Assembly: GCA_017311185.1 (NCBI GenBank)
Contig: JAESUZ010004533.1
Location: forward strand, 1,240,001 to 1,304,000
From: Proteles cristata cristata
Taxonomy: Eukaryota; Chordata; Mammalia; Carnivora; Hyaenidae
Direction: 5' to 3'
Length of the DNA: 64,000 nt
Shown here: positions 34,396 through 47,483 of the stretch, piece by piece
How the letters are laid out: the number at the start of each line of letters is the position of its first letter
Numbering within the stretch: position 1 is the stretch's first letter
The notes under the pieces: generated by a model
Told to the model about the DNA's origin: nothing
Database searches by the model: none
What the model saw: the letters and a program-made list of their open reading frames with translations, nothing else
Program-made: the position numbers and the translations under genes

Positions 34396-37184
34396 GCAGC
34401 TCTGTTAAGTAGACAGAAGATTGCTATAGAAAGAAGACCAATAAACAGACAGGAGACATTTATCTATTGGCAGACTCTCGCAATCGGACTGATAACTTCA
34501 TGTTGAGATGAAGTAGTAGAGTCTATGGGATCAGGTTTTGAGCACAATGGCAGTGTCTATGAGGCTACAGCATCTTGAGAGTTACAACACTCAATGAGGG
34601 TTTCCAGAAAGTATTGTCTAAATAAATATTCATTGGTAGACAGCCTGGCAGCTTTACTGGCATAAAGTTTTGCTTGTACCGCTGACAGCTTTTTGTTGTC
34701 CTTGTTCTATGAATAACATTTGCTTTGTTGATTTAGGGCCCCATCCTAAAAGAAAACTCCCAGATTCAGAAAACTGCATACTAAGGCTGAGCAGAGTACA
34801 TTTTCGGCTTTTTTGTTTGAAGTTTGTAAACAACTGTAGCTTGCATGGGTACTTTAGAAAGCATCTACAGATTAACAAATTTTCTTCTGTTATCCATATC
34901 TTTTCCAGTGATTTAGAGCATCGTAGTCTCCACAACTGACTCTGCAGATAAGAGTCTGCCTTCAGCAACAGAAGGTGGAAACCATCTTTCTTTTACTTCC
35001 TGACTGTGTGATTCTGTTCAAGTAGTAAATGGCTTCATAATTTATATGAAACTATAAGAACAATCGACATCATCATTGAATCATACAAAGAAATACTCCT
35101 TCCTCCACCCCCAAATTCATAGCTTAATGGATTTTTTTGCAATGCTGCACGAAAACAAACTGGTCTTTACTTCAGAACTACACATACTTTGCATGCCCCA
35201 TAGTGACTTTAATTGCTTTGAATTTATTATGCATAGAAAAGACATGGCCAGGAATGAGTGTTGAGCAGTCAGCTTATGCATGTTAATGCTCTTAATGAAA
35301 TTATTTTGCCCTGGGCCATGCTGGCAGCAGTCGATTGGTTTGAGTCTCTCTTAGCCACACTGAGAATGGAGCGGAGATAGACATGGCAGCATCTCCTTGC
35401 CTCTCCTCTGGCTTATAGGCCACATTTCTAACTTTCTGCAGAGAGCATGCAGGGAAGGAATTATTTGGTTGGAAAAAAAAAACACAAATGCTACTAAAAA
35501 CAAAGTTTGGACTCATGTATCTCATTCTTCTTTATCCAATAGTGATACATGTATGTCACAAAAAAGGATAAGTTCCACACAGTCTCCTATGTCTGTGTTA
35601 ATTGGTATCAAGTACGTAGGAATACCTGTGTAATACAGAGAGGTATCAAGAGGCTCCTCTCTACAGCAGAGATGGGCAGCCAGCCTATCGTGTGAAAATA
35701 GCAAACTGGGATCTCTCCTGTGATCTGGCAATTTCAGAGATTTAAATGTGGGATAAACGCTGCATCAAATATGATGGAAGCATGCATATGCCACATCAAA
35801 CTGCTCAACTCTTGACCTGCATAAATACAGCCTGAAGAGATGAACCCATAAACATCTCTAAAAAGATTCTGCAACATCTGTGTAGTGGCAAAAATATATT
35901 CCAGCTTCAAAGCATGAGGAATTTACTTTGAAGTCCCCATTTCCATTCTTTGTATCCTACTTTCTGTGGTCTACTTTTCTGCCTGGTAGGTCTTCTGCAG
36001 TTACGCGTGAATGCTGGGCCTTCATGGCTACAGTGCCAATGTTACACTATACTCTGGATCTCTTCTACCCATACCAAAATACCACTCCTAAGATCGAGCC
36101 TCTGAGGTTTTGCCAAATGTTTAGTTAATAAATGTAATAATAGCTAGATGCCTGAAAATTGACTTGAAAGGATACCCTCTCAGGCAGCATTTATATTTTA
36201 CACAAAGAGCTTCCACTTTTTAACTGAATATGTGACTAGTATCTGGACCGCAAACCTGCTGGTAGTCAGTGGGGGAGGGGTCTGTATGGGCTGATTTCTC
36301 TGTGCATTTCAAACCACACAAGAAGGGAAGCTATTGATTTTGCTTGTGTGTGTTCAGGGCCTTGTCCCTTGGTGACCATTTAGAATTGATTAAGTCTATC
36401 CAAAAAGCATTTCTGTTATCAAATCTTAATCAATCTTGCAAAAGAAATGTATGCAAGTAAGAGCTGAATTTAATTACTTCTACAGGAGACCTTTATATCT
36501 TCTTAATGAAGTTGAACCGTTGTAGGGTATGCCCATCCTTATAAACTGATGCTCTGCAAATATTTACAAGAAATTGTAGTGAGACTTGAATTTTAACAAG
36601 TCTTAGAACAACTACATTGTTTTGTTAAGTTGTTATTGTGCTTTCATGTGTATTAAGGGATGTTTAAAATCTAGTGCCTGCTGTATCTTACTGAAAATCC
36701 AATAGTTTTCCGAACCATCATATTATATAATGCCCCTATGGGTAAATTTATGTCACTCAGAATTCTCGTGTATTGAAGAAGTACGAGATTGACCCAATTA
36801 TGAAAATGTACTGGCTTAAAAATATATATGAAGTTCTATTTAAGTACAAAAATTCAGGAAATTAGATGAGAAATCATATTTACAGAACTATTTTGTTTTA
36901 GAGAGAATTAATGAAACAATTGTTATAATGCCTTAATTGAGAATATTTATGTAATCTAAGATATAATTTACTCAGAATTGATTCTAATAATTACTAGGGA
37001 AGGCAATGACTTTGATATTTCTGTCCTAATTCCTGGTTAATGTTAATGAAATTAAATATATTCTGTTTGCTCTCACAAACTGATTTTCTGATTATACCAT
37101 GTATCTCTCAAGAAATATAACACCAAATGGGTTAGCTGATCATACGAGTTCAAACATAATCAGCTTGTCAATGTCCAGAAAATA
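34396..37184. other. Longest central stretch without recognisable repeats
   Basis: About 2.8 kb with no mobile element I can name and no exon. Overlapping ORFs on both strands (34654-34968 with 34670-34939; 35301-35525 with 35397-35633 and 35522-35731) contain no domain, and each pair competes for the same bases. The interval 35130-35420 has homeodomain/POU-like words (TAATTGCTTTGAATTTATTA, TATGCATGTTAATGCTCTTA) and is the kind of repeat-poor sequence where conserved enhancers lie. This is not shown here. Confidence 0.4.
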
Positions 37185-37680
37185 CATTTAAGGGTTTGAC
37201 TAGGATTGCATTTAATCTATAAATAAATCTGTTTTAGAAAAAAAAAAAAAGATTATTTTCTAATATTGACTTTTTAAATACATGAGCAAGGTTTTTTTTT
37301 TCTATTTATGTCTTTAATTTATCTTAAATTTGTAGGTTTTATTTTTATTATTTTTTGATTTTAAAAATTTTTTAACGTTTTTATTTATTTTGAGAGACAG
37401 AGATAGACAGAATGCAGGGCACAGATAGAGGGAGACACAGAATCTGAAGCAGGCTCCAGGCTCGGAGCTGTCAGCACAGAGCCCAACATGGGGCTCAAAC
37501 CAACGAACATGAGATCATGACTTAAGCCAGACTGAGCCACCCAGATGCCTCAAATTTATAGATTGTAAAATAAAGTCTTACCTTGTATTCTATGAAAATT
37601 AGTCGTTCGATTAAATAGTTCTTAAGTATTTGCTATTTTCGTTCTACTGTAAATGAAATTTAATATATATAATTTTTAAT
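37185..37680 (-). mobile_element. Old L1 ORF2 fragment, split by a SINE
   Basis: Antisense L1 words on both sides of the SINE: GACTAGGATTGCATTTAATC and ACATGAGCAAGGTTTTTTTT on the left, and TTAAGTATTTGCTATTTTCG with CTACTGTAAATGAAATTTAA on the right. Together they make one continuous L1 segment. Confidence 0.65.
37342..37551 (-). mobile_element. CAN-SINE, partly deleted head
   Basis: Tail AACGTTTTTATTTATTTTGAG, body GGGAGACACAGAATCTGAAG, head CCAGACTGAGCCACCCAGAT with a deletion between the A and B boxes (GACTTAAGCCAGACTGAGCC). The TSD is AAATTTGTAGGTTTTA (37326-37341) against AAATTTATAGATTGTA (37552-37567). Confidence 0.9.
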
Positions 37681-38359
37681 ATGTATATATATTTTCCTGG
37701 CCAATAGAAATATTAGCTTCCCTTTACAACTGAAAACCCCTTGAAATACAACTGATAGGTGGAGAAAGTCTCTTATAAGTGGAAGGAAGAAAGTGTGTTT
37801 ACTAGAGATCTTGGGACTTGTGAAATGCAAAGCAGTGAGTTCCTTGGTTTTTCCATCAGTCCCAAGTAGTACATTCCTGGAGCCCAGAACTGCCATCAGG
37901 CACAGATAAATCTCCAAGATAAGCCTGTTTCCTCCAGCCAAATGATAGAAAAAGGGTGGCCCATATTTTGGCAATATCCATCCTAATTCAGCTAAGTGCT
38001 TACAAAATATTTGTACCCCTACCCCTCACTCAATGTGGATCCAACAGGAAGTTGATTTTCCACTCCATTCCTGCCTTGTCATTAAGGAAGAAACAGGTAG
38101 TATACTCATACTCACAGGTTCCCTTATGGGGTGGTATCTCTAGGGCTAAACAAGGAGCTGATATTCCATTACATTCTGGCAGAAGCAGGCAATGCTCCAA
38201 TACCTCCTTCAAGATGATGCTGGGTTCCAACAGTAAGCTGAGCCTCTGCCCCCACCCAGCATCCTCAAGGAGCAAGGTGGTACCAGTCTGACTACTCAGT
38301 CTGCTGATCAGTTCTTTGAAAGACACTTTTCAGAAAATGAAAAACAAAACAAAACAAAA
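37681..38359. other. Unassigned DNA with overlapping short ORFs
   Basis: ORFs of 98-111 codons overlap on both strands (37660-37974 minus, 37956-38291 plus, 38030-38326 minus). None shows a motif I know. An AAAAC/AAAACA tract lies at about 38338-38367. Confidence 0.4.
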
Positions 38360-38971
38360 ACAAAACAGACCACAGACTGGGAGAAAATATTTATACTATG
38401 AATATATCTTATTAGTATCCAGATATATAAAGAATATTTATGACTAAATAAGAAGACATAAGACTCGATAAGAAATTTTAAAACATACTTCATATAAGGT
38501 AAACAAATAAGTACTTGAAAGTATGCTTCTATTGTCATTAGGGAAAGGAGAATTAAAACTAGAAGAAATACCACTACACGGAAGTCTCATATATTGGTAT
38601 TGAAAATGTAAATGGTACAAATGATTTTTAAAATAGCTTGGAATAGTCTTTAAAATTAAACTTACCACATAATCTTGATATTTCACTCTAAATTATTCAC
38701 ACACAAGTTATGAAAACATCAGTCCACTTAAAAACTTGTGTGTTAATACTAATAAGTTTTATTTATAATACTAAAAAAGTAGAAACAACCTTATCAACCA
38801 ATCATCCTTGCAATTGTTAAACAAATTGTGGTATATAAAGGTATACAATGTGGGGCGCCTGGGTGGCTTAGTCGGTTAAGCGTCCACTTTCGCTTAGGTC
38901 ATGATCTCACGGTTGTGGGTTCGGGCCCCACGTCGGGCTCTGTGCTGACTGCCAGCTCAGAGCCTGGAACC

Positions 38972-39006
<35 letters not shown>

Positions 39007-39350
39007 AAAACTAAATAAACATTAAAGACATTTTTTAAAAACCTTTAAAATATTATGCTGAATGAAAGAAACCAGACACATAATGTACATACTGTATAAT
39101 TCCATTTATCTGAAATTTCAGAAAAGACATATTTAATCTATAGAGATGTAAAGTAGATCAGTAGTCTCCAGGTTCTGGTGATGGGATAGGGAATGGCTGC
39201 AAAGGGGCTCAGCAGAACTTTTGGGATGATTGAAATCTTTTATAGCCTGACTATGGTATGGTTACGTAGCCATACATTTACCAAAATTCATCAATCTATG
39301 CACTTAAAATGGATGAATATGTAAAGCATAAAGTTTGATTAAACACACAC
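38360..39350 (+). mobile_element. Older L1 ORF2 end and 3' UTR, split by a SINE
   Basis: GACCACAGACTGGGAGAAAA, GTCATTAGGGAAAGGAGAAT, AACAAATTGTGGTATATAAA, then after the SINE ATTATGCTGAATGAAAGAAA, GTAGATCAGTAGTCTCCAGG and ATGGTATGGTTACGTAGCC. This is the order of an older L1 with many small deletions. It ends near an ACACAC tract at 39343. Confidence 0.75.
38852..39043 (+). mobile_element. CAN-SINE in older L1, body shortened
   Basis: Starts GGGGCGCCTGGGTGGCTTAG. GCCCCACGTCGGGCTCTGTG and CAGAGCCTGGAACCTTCTCT pass straight into a (TC)n run, so about 30 bp of the usual body is missing. Tail CAAAACTAAATAAACATTAAA. No clean TSD was found. Confidence 0.92.
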
Positions 39351-39841
39351 ACACATACATCTATATCAAAATATAATAAGCATGATATATCTGTTTTAAA
39401 GCCTTAAAATTACAACATATACAATTATTTATTTTAGCTGTCTCTTTCTCAGTATTAGATGAGTGGCTCAGTATAGTTTTTTACATAATGAGATTAGTTG
39501 AAACACCAGAGACCTGACCTTTTCTTATTTGTAAAGGTGTAAATTGCTCAAGTTTGGAAGCTTATTAATCTGCAGGCCACTGGAGTATAGTTACAAAATC
39601 TCATCTTTCCCTATGTCAAATGACACTCACATGATTTTCATGATGCTAATATACATTAAAACATCCATTAAAATAAATTGTTTGTCTATTTGCAAGGAGT
39701 CATATAATATTTGTATTAACCATATAGTATTTATATTACAAAGAACCAATGTGTCTGTTAAACAAAAAATTGAAATTGGCCTTCTACTTATTTGGTGTAA
39801 GTAATCACAACATCCTGCCGTGACGGGCATGTTTCATATCC
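39351..39841. other. Unassigned DNA
   Basis: AT-rich, no repeat or exon recognised. The ORF at 39544-39804 lacks any domain. Confidence 0.4.
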
Positions 39842-39995
39842 GTACTGTCCAATATGATACCAACTAGGCATGTGCAGCTATTAAGCACCTGAAATGAGGT
39901 TAGTATGGCTCAAAATCTGAAATTTTAGTTTCATTTATTTTTAATCAATTTAAATAACAACAATTTGATTATTGGTTCCCATATTTGGCAGCCAT
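39842..39995. mobile_element. Probable DNA-transposon MITE
   Basis: The left end GTACTGTCCAATATGATACC and the right end CCCATATTTGGCAGCCATA resemble the inverted ends of a common non-autonomous DNA transposon whose ends read GTGCTGTCCAATAG. The interior AGCTATTAAGCACCTGAAAT fits. The family is not named. Confidence 0.45.
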
Positions 39996-42900
39996 ATATA
40001 ATGCCTGGAATGGATAAGGTTGGTCATTCTTTGCACTTATATCAATCTATTGTTTTGCATTACAAGGGGTGATTCTATTTGTTCTCAGTCCTAGTTAACA
40101 GTGAAATACCTGATTTAGTCATATTCTGAACACTTGTATCAACTTTATGTTGGGAGGATTATTCCATATTAAATGATGCCATAGCTGAGTATGGTGACCC
40201 CTTACTCTTGTGGCAGATGGAAAATGCTGAGACCAAGTCTGTCTAAATGGGCATTGTTTAAGCCAACTTATTTTCTTTCTTCTCTCACACAAGTTGTTAG
40301 GTGCTTGGAAGTTATTGGTACCGGTTAGTATTAAGATTTAAGTCTGAGAAATGGTAGAAGCCCATTAGCTGGTATCTAAGTTATTTGTTCTAGTTCAGAT
40401 TACTGAAGAGACAATACTGGAAATAAGAGGCACTGGCTATTAGTGAAAAGTTCTTTAGTTCGTATTTTCTATTACTTTTACAGGGATACAAAAACTTTTC
40501 TACTTAATAGTGGTTTAAGTTCTGAAAGATTATTCACAAGTTCTAAATTACTAAAGAAGTGTTTAAACATTTTGTTCCTGGTTATTTTTAAATGAGGTAC
40601 AAGTCATTTCTTGAATGATTTGTACCTTGCCTTTCATGATGGTTCTTATCATGGAGTGTTTTATCCTGTTTACCTCATGTAACATTCATCATTTTCTGAA
40701 AACACTTGCATTTCTTCTGTTGTCTCTCATATCTTCACCATCTTTACACATACTGGAAGGGATAAGGTTCAGCAATACATTCTCAGCATTTCCATAGGAC
40801 ATAAGGCAGATATAGATAGATAGACTAGTCTACTCGTCTTCAAACTGGGGTATTCATCTCATTCTGTTAAAAATGTCTCTCAAGAAATAAAAAAGAATCT
40901 TGGGGGCATTAAAGTAAGCATTGGTTTTGAAAAAGTTAATGAATTTAATGGTGGGTGATAACCATGTTCCAAATCAGGTATTTCTACTTCATTCTTTCTT
41001 AAAAATCAAAAGGGGAACTGATCAAACTAACCACTAACAGAATACAAATAAAATTTGATGAAAGATATCTCAGTGATACTTAGCATATAACTCATTAGTT
41101 CAGAGAATTTAGTTGCAAAACTTTCCAGATATGTCCACTTATTTATACAAACAAGATTTTTCAGATTTACATTTGAAGGTGAGAACTAGGGAGGAATAGA
41201 GTAGCTACTGAACTCTTTCACATTCTAGCAATTAATGGTATTAATTGATGGCACAGTATTTAATTATAAAAGAAGGCTCAATTACCTTAAATGAATTTTC
41301 AGTAATATTTGTTTTTATTTTACCATTATCCTAATAGGTAATATAATTGCTTTTTCTGTGTACTACTCATTGCTATAATTGTAACTTGACCTCCAAAGAA
41401 ATTTTTATAAATCTTAGGGGTTTATAGTCATGGGAAATTGTGAAACTTAAAGAAAATAACTTTAAATTAATATACTTTATTTTCAGAGAATTAACAAATA
41501 ATATGTTTTATGTAAATAATACCGCCTGGGATTAGGCAACACAGTGTCCTGACAGGGTGATCAATGAAAAATGTCTAAGAATAAAACTATGCTGCATTAA
41601 TATTACATTAAATCTGTGAAGGACTTGGAATGGAAATACGAGTTAAAGGAGAAAAAGAAATGATGTAAAATTTCCAACCATTGAGAGAAACCTTGCATGT
41701 AAGCTTTAAAATGTTTGATGGTGGGTGTCAATTCTCTGCTTGGTGGTGGTTTATCGGGACCATTGGACACATTATTTGCAATTTTAAAGAAATTACGTTT
41801 TTGCAACCTTTTTTGTTTTTTTTTAACCTGTGACGGAGGAGCTGGTTCCTTCGCCCAAGCCCCTGCATCAGAACATAATCACTTTCTAACACTATGGCAG
41901 GTGTGGCCATCCAGGTAGAAGCCTGGTCTGAGTGGGTTTAGTGTGGGGTTTCCCAGGAAGCCGGAAGGTGTAGTATGAGCCCATAGGACGAGTTATACAG
42001 TTTCTGGTGTGTGTGGGAGTAAGTGTGGTAGAAATTGGTTTTGAAAAATATTTCTGCCTTGAGGTTTTCTTAGCAGCTTATATTCTAATCTTAGGGAAAT
42101 TTTGCTTTTCTTGAATAAAATTATTGTTTTAATAAAAACTTGTCTGCTTTGGAGATCACATTGCCTTTTCAAATTCAGCTTGAAAAGCTATTTAAAGACT
42201 GAGAATTACTGAATTGTATTATTTTGTTTACATCTGGAATGCATACTTAATTTCTCTTGCTTATTACTTAATTTTGTTTTACTATCCCTTAATTCTTAGC
42301 GTTTTCATTAGATATTGTTTTAAAATACTACAAGAATTAATTGATTTGCATTACATCAAACATTTGTGTAAGACAGAGCCCTTGATATGTAACAATTGTA
42401 TTTTTCTATATCCTAAGCATTCCCACATGGTTAACGCCATCTGTCGTAACTACCAAGATGCTACCGGCTGCTTCTTTCTCAGTCTTTATTTACAATCCAA
42501 AATGAACGTTGGTAAATGTGTAAAATTTATCAACAGAAACAGGAAACTCTAGGCAGGATGTGCATAGCGAAATTTCTTTCTCTGTCTCTGTTATGCACGA
42601 TTTGCCTATTGTGTGGTATTCTGGAGCTCAGGAAGCTCAGTGGATAGGCCCTTTTGCAATTCAGCAATAAGATGATAATGAAACTCATCATAATAACCCT
42701 GAACTATTAGGTTGTTGATTCAACAAAGAAAAATTATATTTTGCTTGCTATAGACTTAATGTCAAAGATATTTACTTGAATCCTAATGTTTGGGAATTTA
42801 ATTATCTATAAAATATGTACAGCTACTATTAATCAGAATATCTGATTAAACAGAACACTGATTAGCCACCCTAGGATCCTATCTGTGGAAGAAAATGAGG

Positions 42901-44069
42901 CATAAATGGGTAAGTAAAAAGACAAACAAATGGAGTTTTTTCATGTATCCGTGAGTCCGCAGACCTGGACCTTGTGATGAGAGCACTCAATGATCAGAGA
43001 CATTCACCTACACATGTGTTTGTGTACATGACCACACATGTATCACTCTACTTACATAGCAAATGTACATTCTAGCTGCAGTCATTTCCATTATTTCTCA
43101 GGTCATTATTTGGGATTCATGCTCTGCCTCTGAAGACCATTCATTATTTTCCTCCTTTTGCTGAAACTACTTCTCTGCCTGCCTCAAAGCAGGGGAAGAA
43201 GACACCTAGTCAGAGAGTCTGAGAAAACAGATCCTTGAGCTGGGCAAGGATCACTCTAGTACCTTTAGAAAGTGACTTTACTTCCACTTTTGTTCAATAT
43301 TCTTTCATAAAAAGTGTGTTGAACTAGACCGCCATGTGCTTTAAAATAATGCTTTAAAACAACTGGACTAAGTTTTGTCCAAGATTTCTTCATTCTCAAA
43401 TATGATTTAGGACAACATGCAGATCAGTTATTAAAGACTTGGAAAGTGGTTGAATTTAATGATGAAAATTGAATTTTACATCACCTGTAGATACATTTTA
43501 CTTGTCTTTTACTTGGCAATTCTTCTCAGAACACATAATTGAGTTACTTGGTCACTGTTATCACTAGTTCTGAACTCCATTGTGTTTTGCCAAATGGTCT
43601 TTTTATGAGTTAAAATGACATCATTTCTATGTATTATTGAATGATACATTCTGTATTCTCATATGTTGAGGGGACTGAATTAGATGGACTTGAAAGCTTT
43701 GTCAAAGACTAATATTCAATGCTTCTCTGCATTCACAATCACGTTGACCAAATTTATATTAGATTAATTGACACAATTAAAATGAATTTTAATTAACTCC
43801 ATATTTAAATAAAATTCAACTACAATAATTTTAGTAAGAACTTTACTCTTCCTGTAACCAGTAATTTACCCAATCACGTACATTCTTTCTTCTTTTACCA
43901 CGTCTCTCTTTACTACATCTATTTTATTGCACTAGACTAAGTAAACTTCAGCTATTTCATTAATCTTCACACTCTAGACTGCTTTTTCATTGATACAACC
44001 TACCTGCTCTTGCAAGAGTATTCTTTTTAAAGCAGTCCAGCTTTAAAATCTGAGGCTTTCTGTATCATC
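39996..44069. other. Four kilobases with almost no recognisable repeats
   Basis: No SINE or L1 is visible across about 4 kb, unusual for this window. ORFs of 60-112 codons (40615-40797, 41603-41806, 41715-41918, 42214-42552) are AT-driven or overlap on opposite strands and show no domain. A near-perfect hairpin lies at 40593-40629. Insertion-poor unique DNA is what one expects in functional non-coding regions, but also by chance. Confidence 0.4.
40593..40629. repeat. Near-perfect 14-bp inverted repeat, 5-nt loop
   Basis: AGGTACAAGTCATT (40595-40608) and AATGATTTGTACCT (40614-40627) pair with one G-T wobble around loop TCTTG. Two further wobble pairs extend it outwards. Confidence 0.8.
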
Positions 44070-44600
44070 ATTGTTGTTGATTGCAAAAGTAACCACAATT
44101 CTTCCTTTCTCTGTGTTCATGTGTTTTGAAATATGAGACTTTGCAACAATTTTCAGAAAGAAGTTAGAGTCTACATCTTGACCCTTTGATTCTGTGCTGG
44201 TCTTGTGACATACTTGTTTATAGAATGTAGCAGGTGTAACTTGCCAGTTCCATGTGTAGGCTTCCAAATGTCTTGTTTGCTTCTGCTCCCTCTTGGAACT
44301 CTGTCACCTCTGTATTATCACACTTAGACTAGCCTCATGGATAAGGGGACATTTGTGGCTCAGTAGCCTCACTTCTTCAATCAACAGACACCCAATATAT
44401 GTGAATGAGGCCACCCTAGCCTATGGAGACCTCAGCCTACCTGCTAGCACATCACAAATGCAAGAGTGAGTCAATCCATGGTCAGATGATACTGTTCACT
44501 TTATCAGATTCATAGGCAACTACAAATGGCTGTTATTTTAAGCCAATAAACATGGAGTAACCTGGTATGGAGCAGAAGCTAACACCCACTTTCACTGCCC
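44070..44600 (+). mobile_element. Old MaLR (MLT1-like) LTR
   Basis: CTGTGCTGGTCTTGTGACAT, GTGAATGAGGCCACCCTAGC, CACAAATGCAAGAGTGAGTC, then AATGGCTGTTATTTTAAGCC and AATAAACATGGAGTAACCTG follow the 3' half of old MLT1-type LTRs, including the polyadenylation region. No gag or pol sequence is attached. The ORF at 44043-44267 (minus) lies across its start. Confidence 0.55.
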
Positions 44601-44693
44601 TATTTTGTTCATTAAACAACTTGTGCATGAACTAAAAAATATTCTGTCATTAATTCTGTTTCCAGTCTTCATATTCTCTATTGCATTGTCTCT

Positions 44694-45007
44694 CAGTAGT
44701 CTTCAAAATGTTGTTTCTGTATCCATGGCTATAGAAGTGGTAAAGGATTGCTGAAAAATACATGGGAACAGATAATTGTAAGGAATCCCATTCCTCATCC
44801 TCCATTTCCATGGGTCCTCTCTCCTAAAACTGACCTGCCTGAGAATGTGCCCGTAACCAAAACATCATGCTGTTCTTCTTTGCCATGTCCTGTTCACTAG
44901 ATGATGGGTTAGTGATGGTTTGGGGAAAATATTATAAAGAGTTGCTACATTTTTTCAAAATATTTTAAAAATATTAATATAGGAGCAAAAATGTTTGAGA
45001 ACTACTG
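44694..45007. mobile_element. hAT-Charlie-type MITE with terminal inverted repeats
   Basis: The left end CAGTAGTCTTCAAAATGTT and the right end ATGTTTGAGAACTACTG are inverted repeats (right end reversed: CAGTAGTTCTCAAACAT). The roughly 314-bp spacing suits a non-autonomous hAT element. No clear 8-bp TSD. Confidence 0.5.
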
Positions 45008-45044
45008 CATCATTGCCAAGTGCACTTTTTAGCTTGCAAATTTG

Positions 45045-45595
45045 GCCACTTTCCTCTCTAGTCCAAAATACACCAATAGCTTATCATTCATAGAATAAAA
45101 TCCTAAATCTTTGTCTTGGTCTCAAGATACTTCTAGATCTAGGTCAACCTAATTTTCAGATTGTACTTCCCCTAAGGAACTTTGTTTTGGTTATTCTGTC
45201 CACTTAGAGACTTACAGCTCTGTTTGTCGTCTTGCCTTTGCCTTGAAAGCCTCCTCCTTAAAGTATTCTTCTCTGTGGATCCAAAGCCCACTATTTCTTA
45301 TCACTGTTAGAGGCCCAGCTCAAAACACTTGCTCTTCCATGAATCCCTTCTCTGAATAGCCCATCTCCTTCACCAACCAGGTACAAATCATTTCACTTCT
45401 TTTAATACAAGAGAGTACTTTATTTCTATCTATCTTTAATTTTTTCCCCTGGTATTATTCTTGTTTATATATTATCTCTCCTGATTAACTGTGATCTTGT
45501 TCAGAAAACACTTTTACTAATCTTTGTATTCTTTTAGTGCTTTCAAGGAAGTCTTAAGTTAAATATTCGTTGAATGAATACATCAGTGAAAAAGT
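45045..45595 (+). mobile_element. LINE-2 (L2) 3' end
   Basis: CAATAGCTTATCATTCATAG, TTGCCTTTGCCTTGAAAGCC, CCATGAATCCCTTCTCTGAA, TGTGATCTTGTTCAGAAAAC and AATATTCGTTGAATGAATAC follow the L2 ORF2 C-terminus and 3' end in order. Confidence 0.7.
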
Positions 45596-47412
45596 TAAAA
45601 AACAACAATAACAACTATCTTTTTCACTTATTGAGAAAAAAACCCAGACCTGGAGCATTGTTAGGAACTGGGATGGAAGAAATCTTAAGCCATCTGTATT
45701 TGCAAATTAGCCTTATCCATAGGTGCCTCCTATAGTTAGTCTACCACTGGAGTGAGGCTCCTATCCTTCCACAGACACAGGGGGGATAGAGCATTATTTT
45801 CCTTGATGATAGTATTTCAAAGGGATAGTTCCTAGGACCTTGAGAAAGAGTCCTGGATTGTAAAACTGACACGAACTTTAAAAAAATTTTATATCTCAAA
45901 GAGGCAGAATTGACAAGTACTAGTTTTCTAGCATAAATGCTCTTCTAAAGAAAGGGAGGTCAGGGACCCAGAAGCAGGAAGAACCCTCTCTGACATTTGG
46001 CCAAGCTGAGGGAAACCTTAATATCACCTTGGTTGGTATGAAACTGAATATTTTGAAATGTAATGTCATACCAAGTTATCTAATAGGATTTTGAGCTAGT
46101 TTTTCTATTAATCCTCTTTTAAAGTCTAAAAATTTTAAATTTAAACTAAAAATTAGTCACGTAATCCACCTATTCTTCCAATGTAGAAATTTCTTCTTGG
46201 TTGACTTTGAGTCAGTCATTCACAAAATTCTTTATCAGTTCTACTGACAATTAAGTCGAAGCAGTTATATTTTATACACACACCCAGTTATATTCTATCT
46301 TTGCACAGTTCTAATTTGAAAAAAAAATATTTGTTTTTAATTATAATACAAATGCTTCTGAATATCACCTTGTAGGTTGACTATTCCATGGGAAATTATA
46401 TAAAAATAATGCAATTCAGGGCTCCTATTTTCAGAATAAAATTAATATATTACCAGTTACGAGTTTTCTTAATTTGGGAGTGTATGTAAAATTTATTTTT
46501 GTTAGAAAATAATCTGATGATATACATTTTAAGGGCCTATGCAGAAACTGTGGATACAAACTTTTATAATGCTTAAAATATTCAATTAATTCTTTTTTTC
46601 CCCCTGGGCTTTGGATAACACATGAAACTAACAATTAGCACAGAAGTGTCAAAATACTTGATAGAGATATTGAATCATCAGAGTCATCTGTAAAGTACTT
46701 TGCTGGTGCTTCTTACACTTTCCCATAAATTTACTCAAATATATTTTAGGCAAAAAGCTAAGGCATCTAGAGAAATGGGTGAGGCTATCAAAATATGTTG
46801 TTGTTTTAGTGTGCCTGAAACCGGTTTTAAATGCAGTTAAATCTGCCTGCCTGTAAGTCATGCTTTTCTCCTTACCTCTTCTGCCTTCTTGCAAAGATTT
46901 GGTAATGGTTATAATATTAAGGTGTCCCTGCCCCTTCATCTTTCATTAGCTGGAGTCCATAAGGCCAGATACTAACAAGCTCATGTCTGCTTTCTTCCTT
47001 GGCTTCATTTGACTACAGCAGACAGCAACCTGGAGCCCAATGCCATACACTTTGGTAGAATGAATGGTAAGTAATACAGAGTGAGGTTCTATGCCCAATA
47101 TACAAGGTGAAAAGCTTTAAAAGAAAATTGAACTTTGAAAATTCTCTAGGCCTTCCAGAGTTGAGGGATATTTCCATTTCTTTATTCAAGCACCAGATAC
47201 ATCAATTTACTTATGTTTGTATGTTATAATTTGTGAGAAAATATTTTAGATATACAAATCATATTCTCAGCATACAGGACTGAGATAACTGAAGGAATAT
47301 TAGAATTATGCTTTATATCTCAGTACCTTTCAAGAACAATTAGGAAGATGGTAAGTATCCACATTCATTAAATTATAATTTTCTCTTTCAGCCACTCCCC
47401 AAGGCTTAGAGA
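45596..47412. other. Unassigned DNA
   Basis: No named repeat and no exon. The minus ORFs at 46431-46634 and 46649-46939 have no recognisable domain. Confidence 0.4.
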
Positions 47413-47431
47413 CCTCTCTCTCTCTCTCTCT

Positions 47432-47483
<52 letters not shown>
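47413..47483 (+). repeat. (CT)n-(AC)n compound microsatellite
   Basis: Ten CT units followed by about 24 AC units. Confidence 0.97.
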
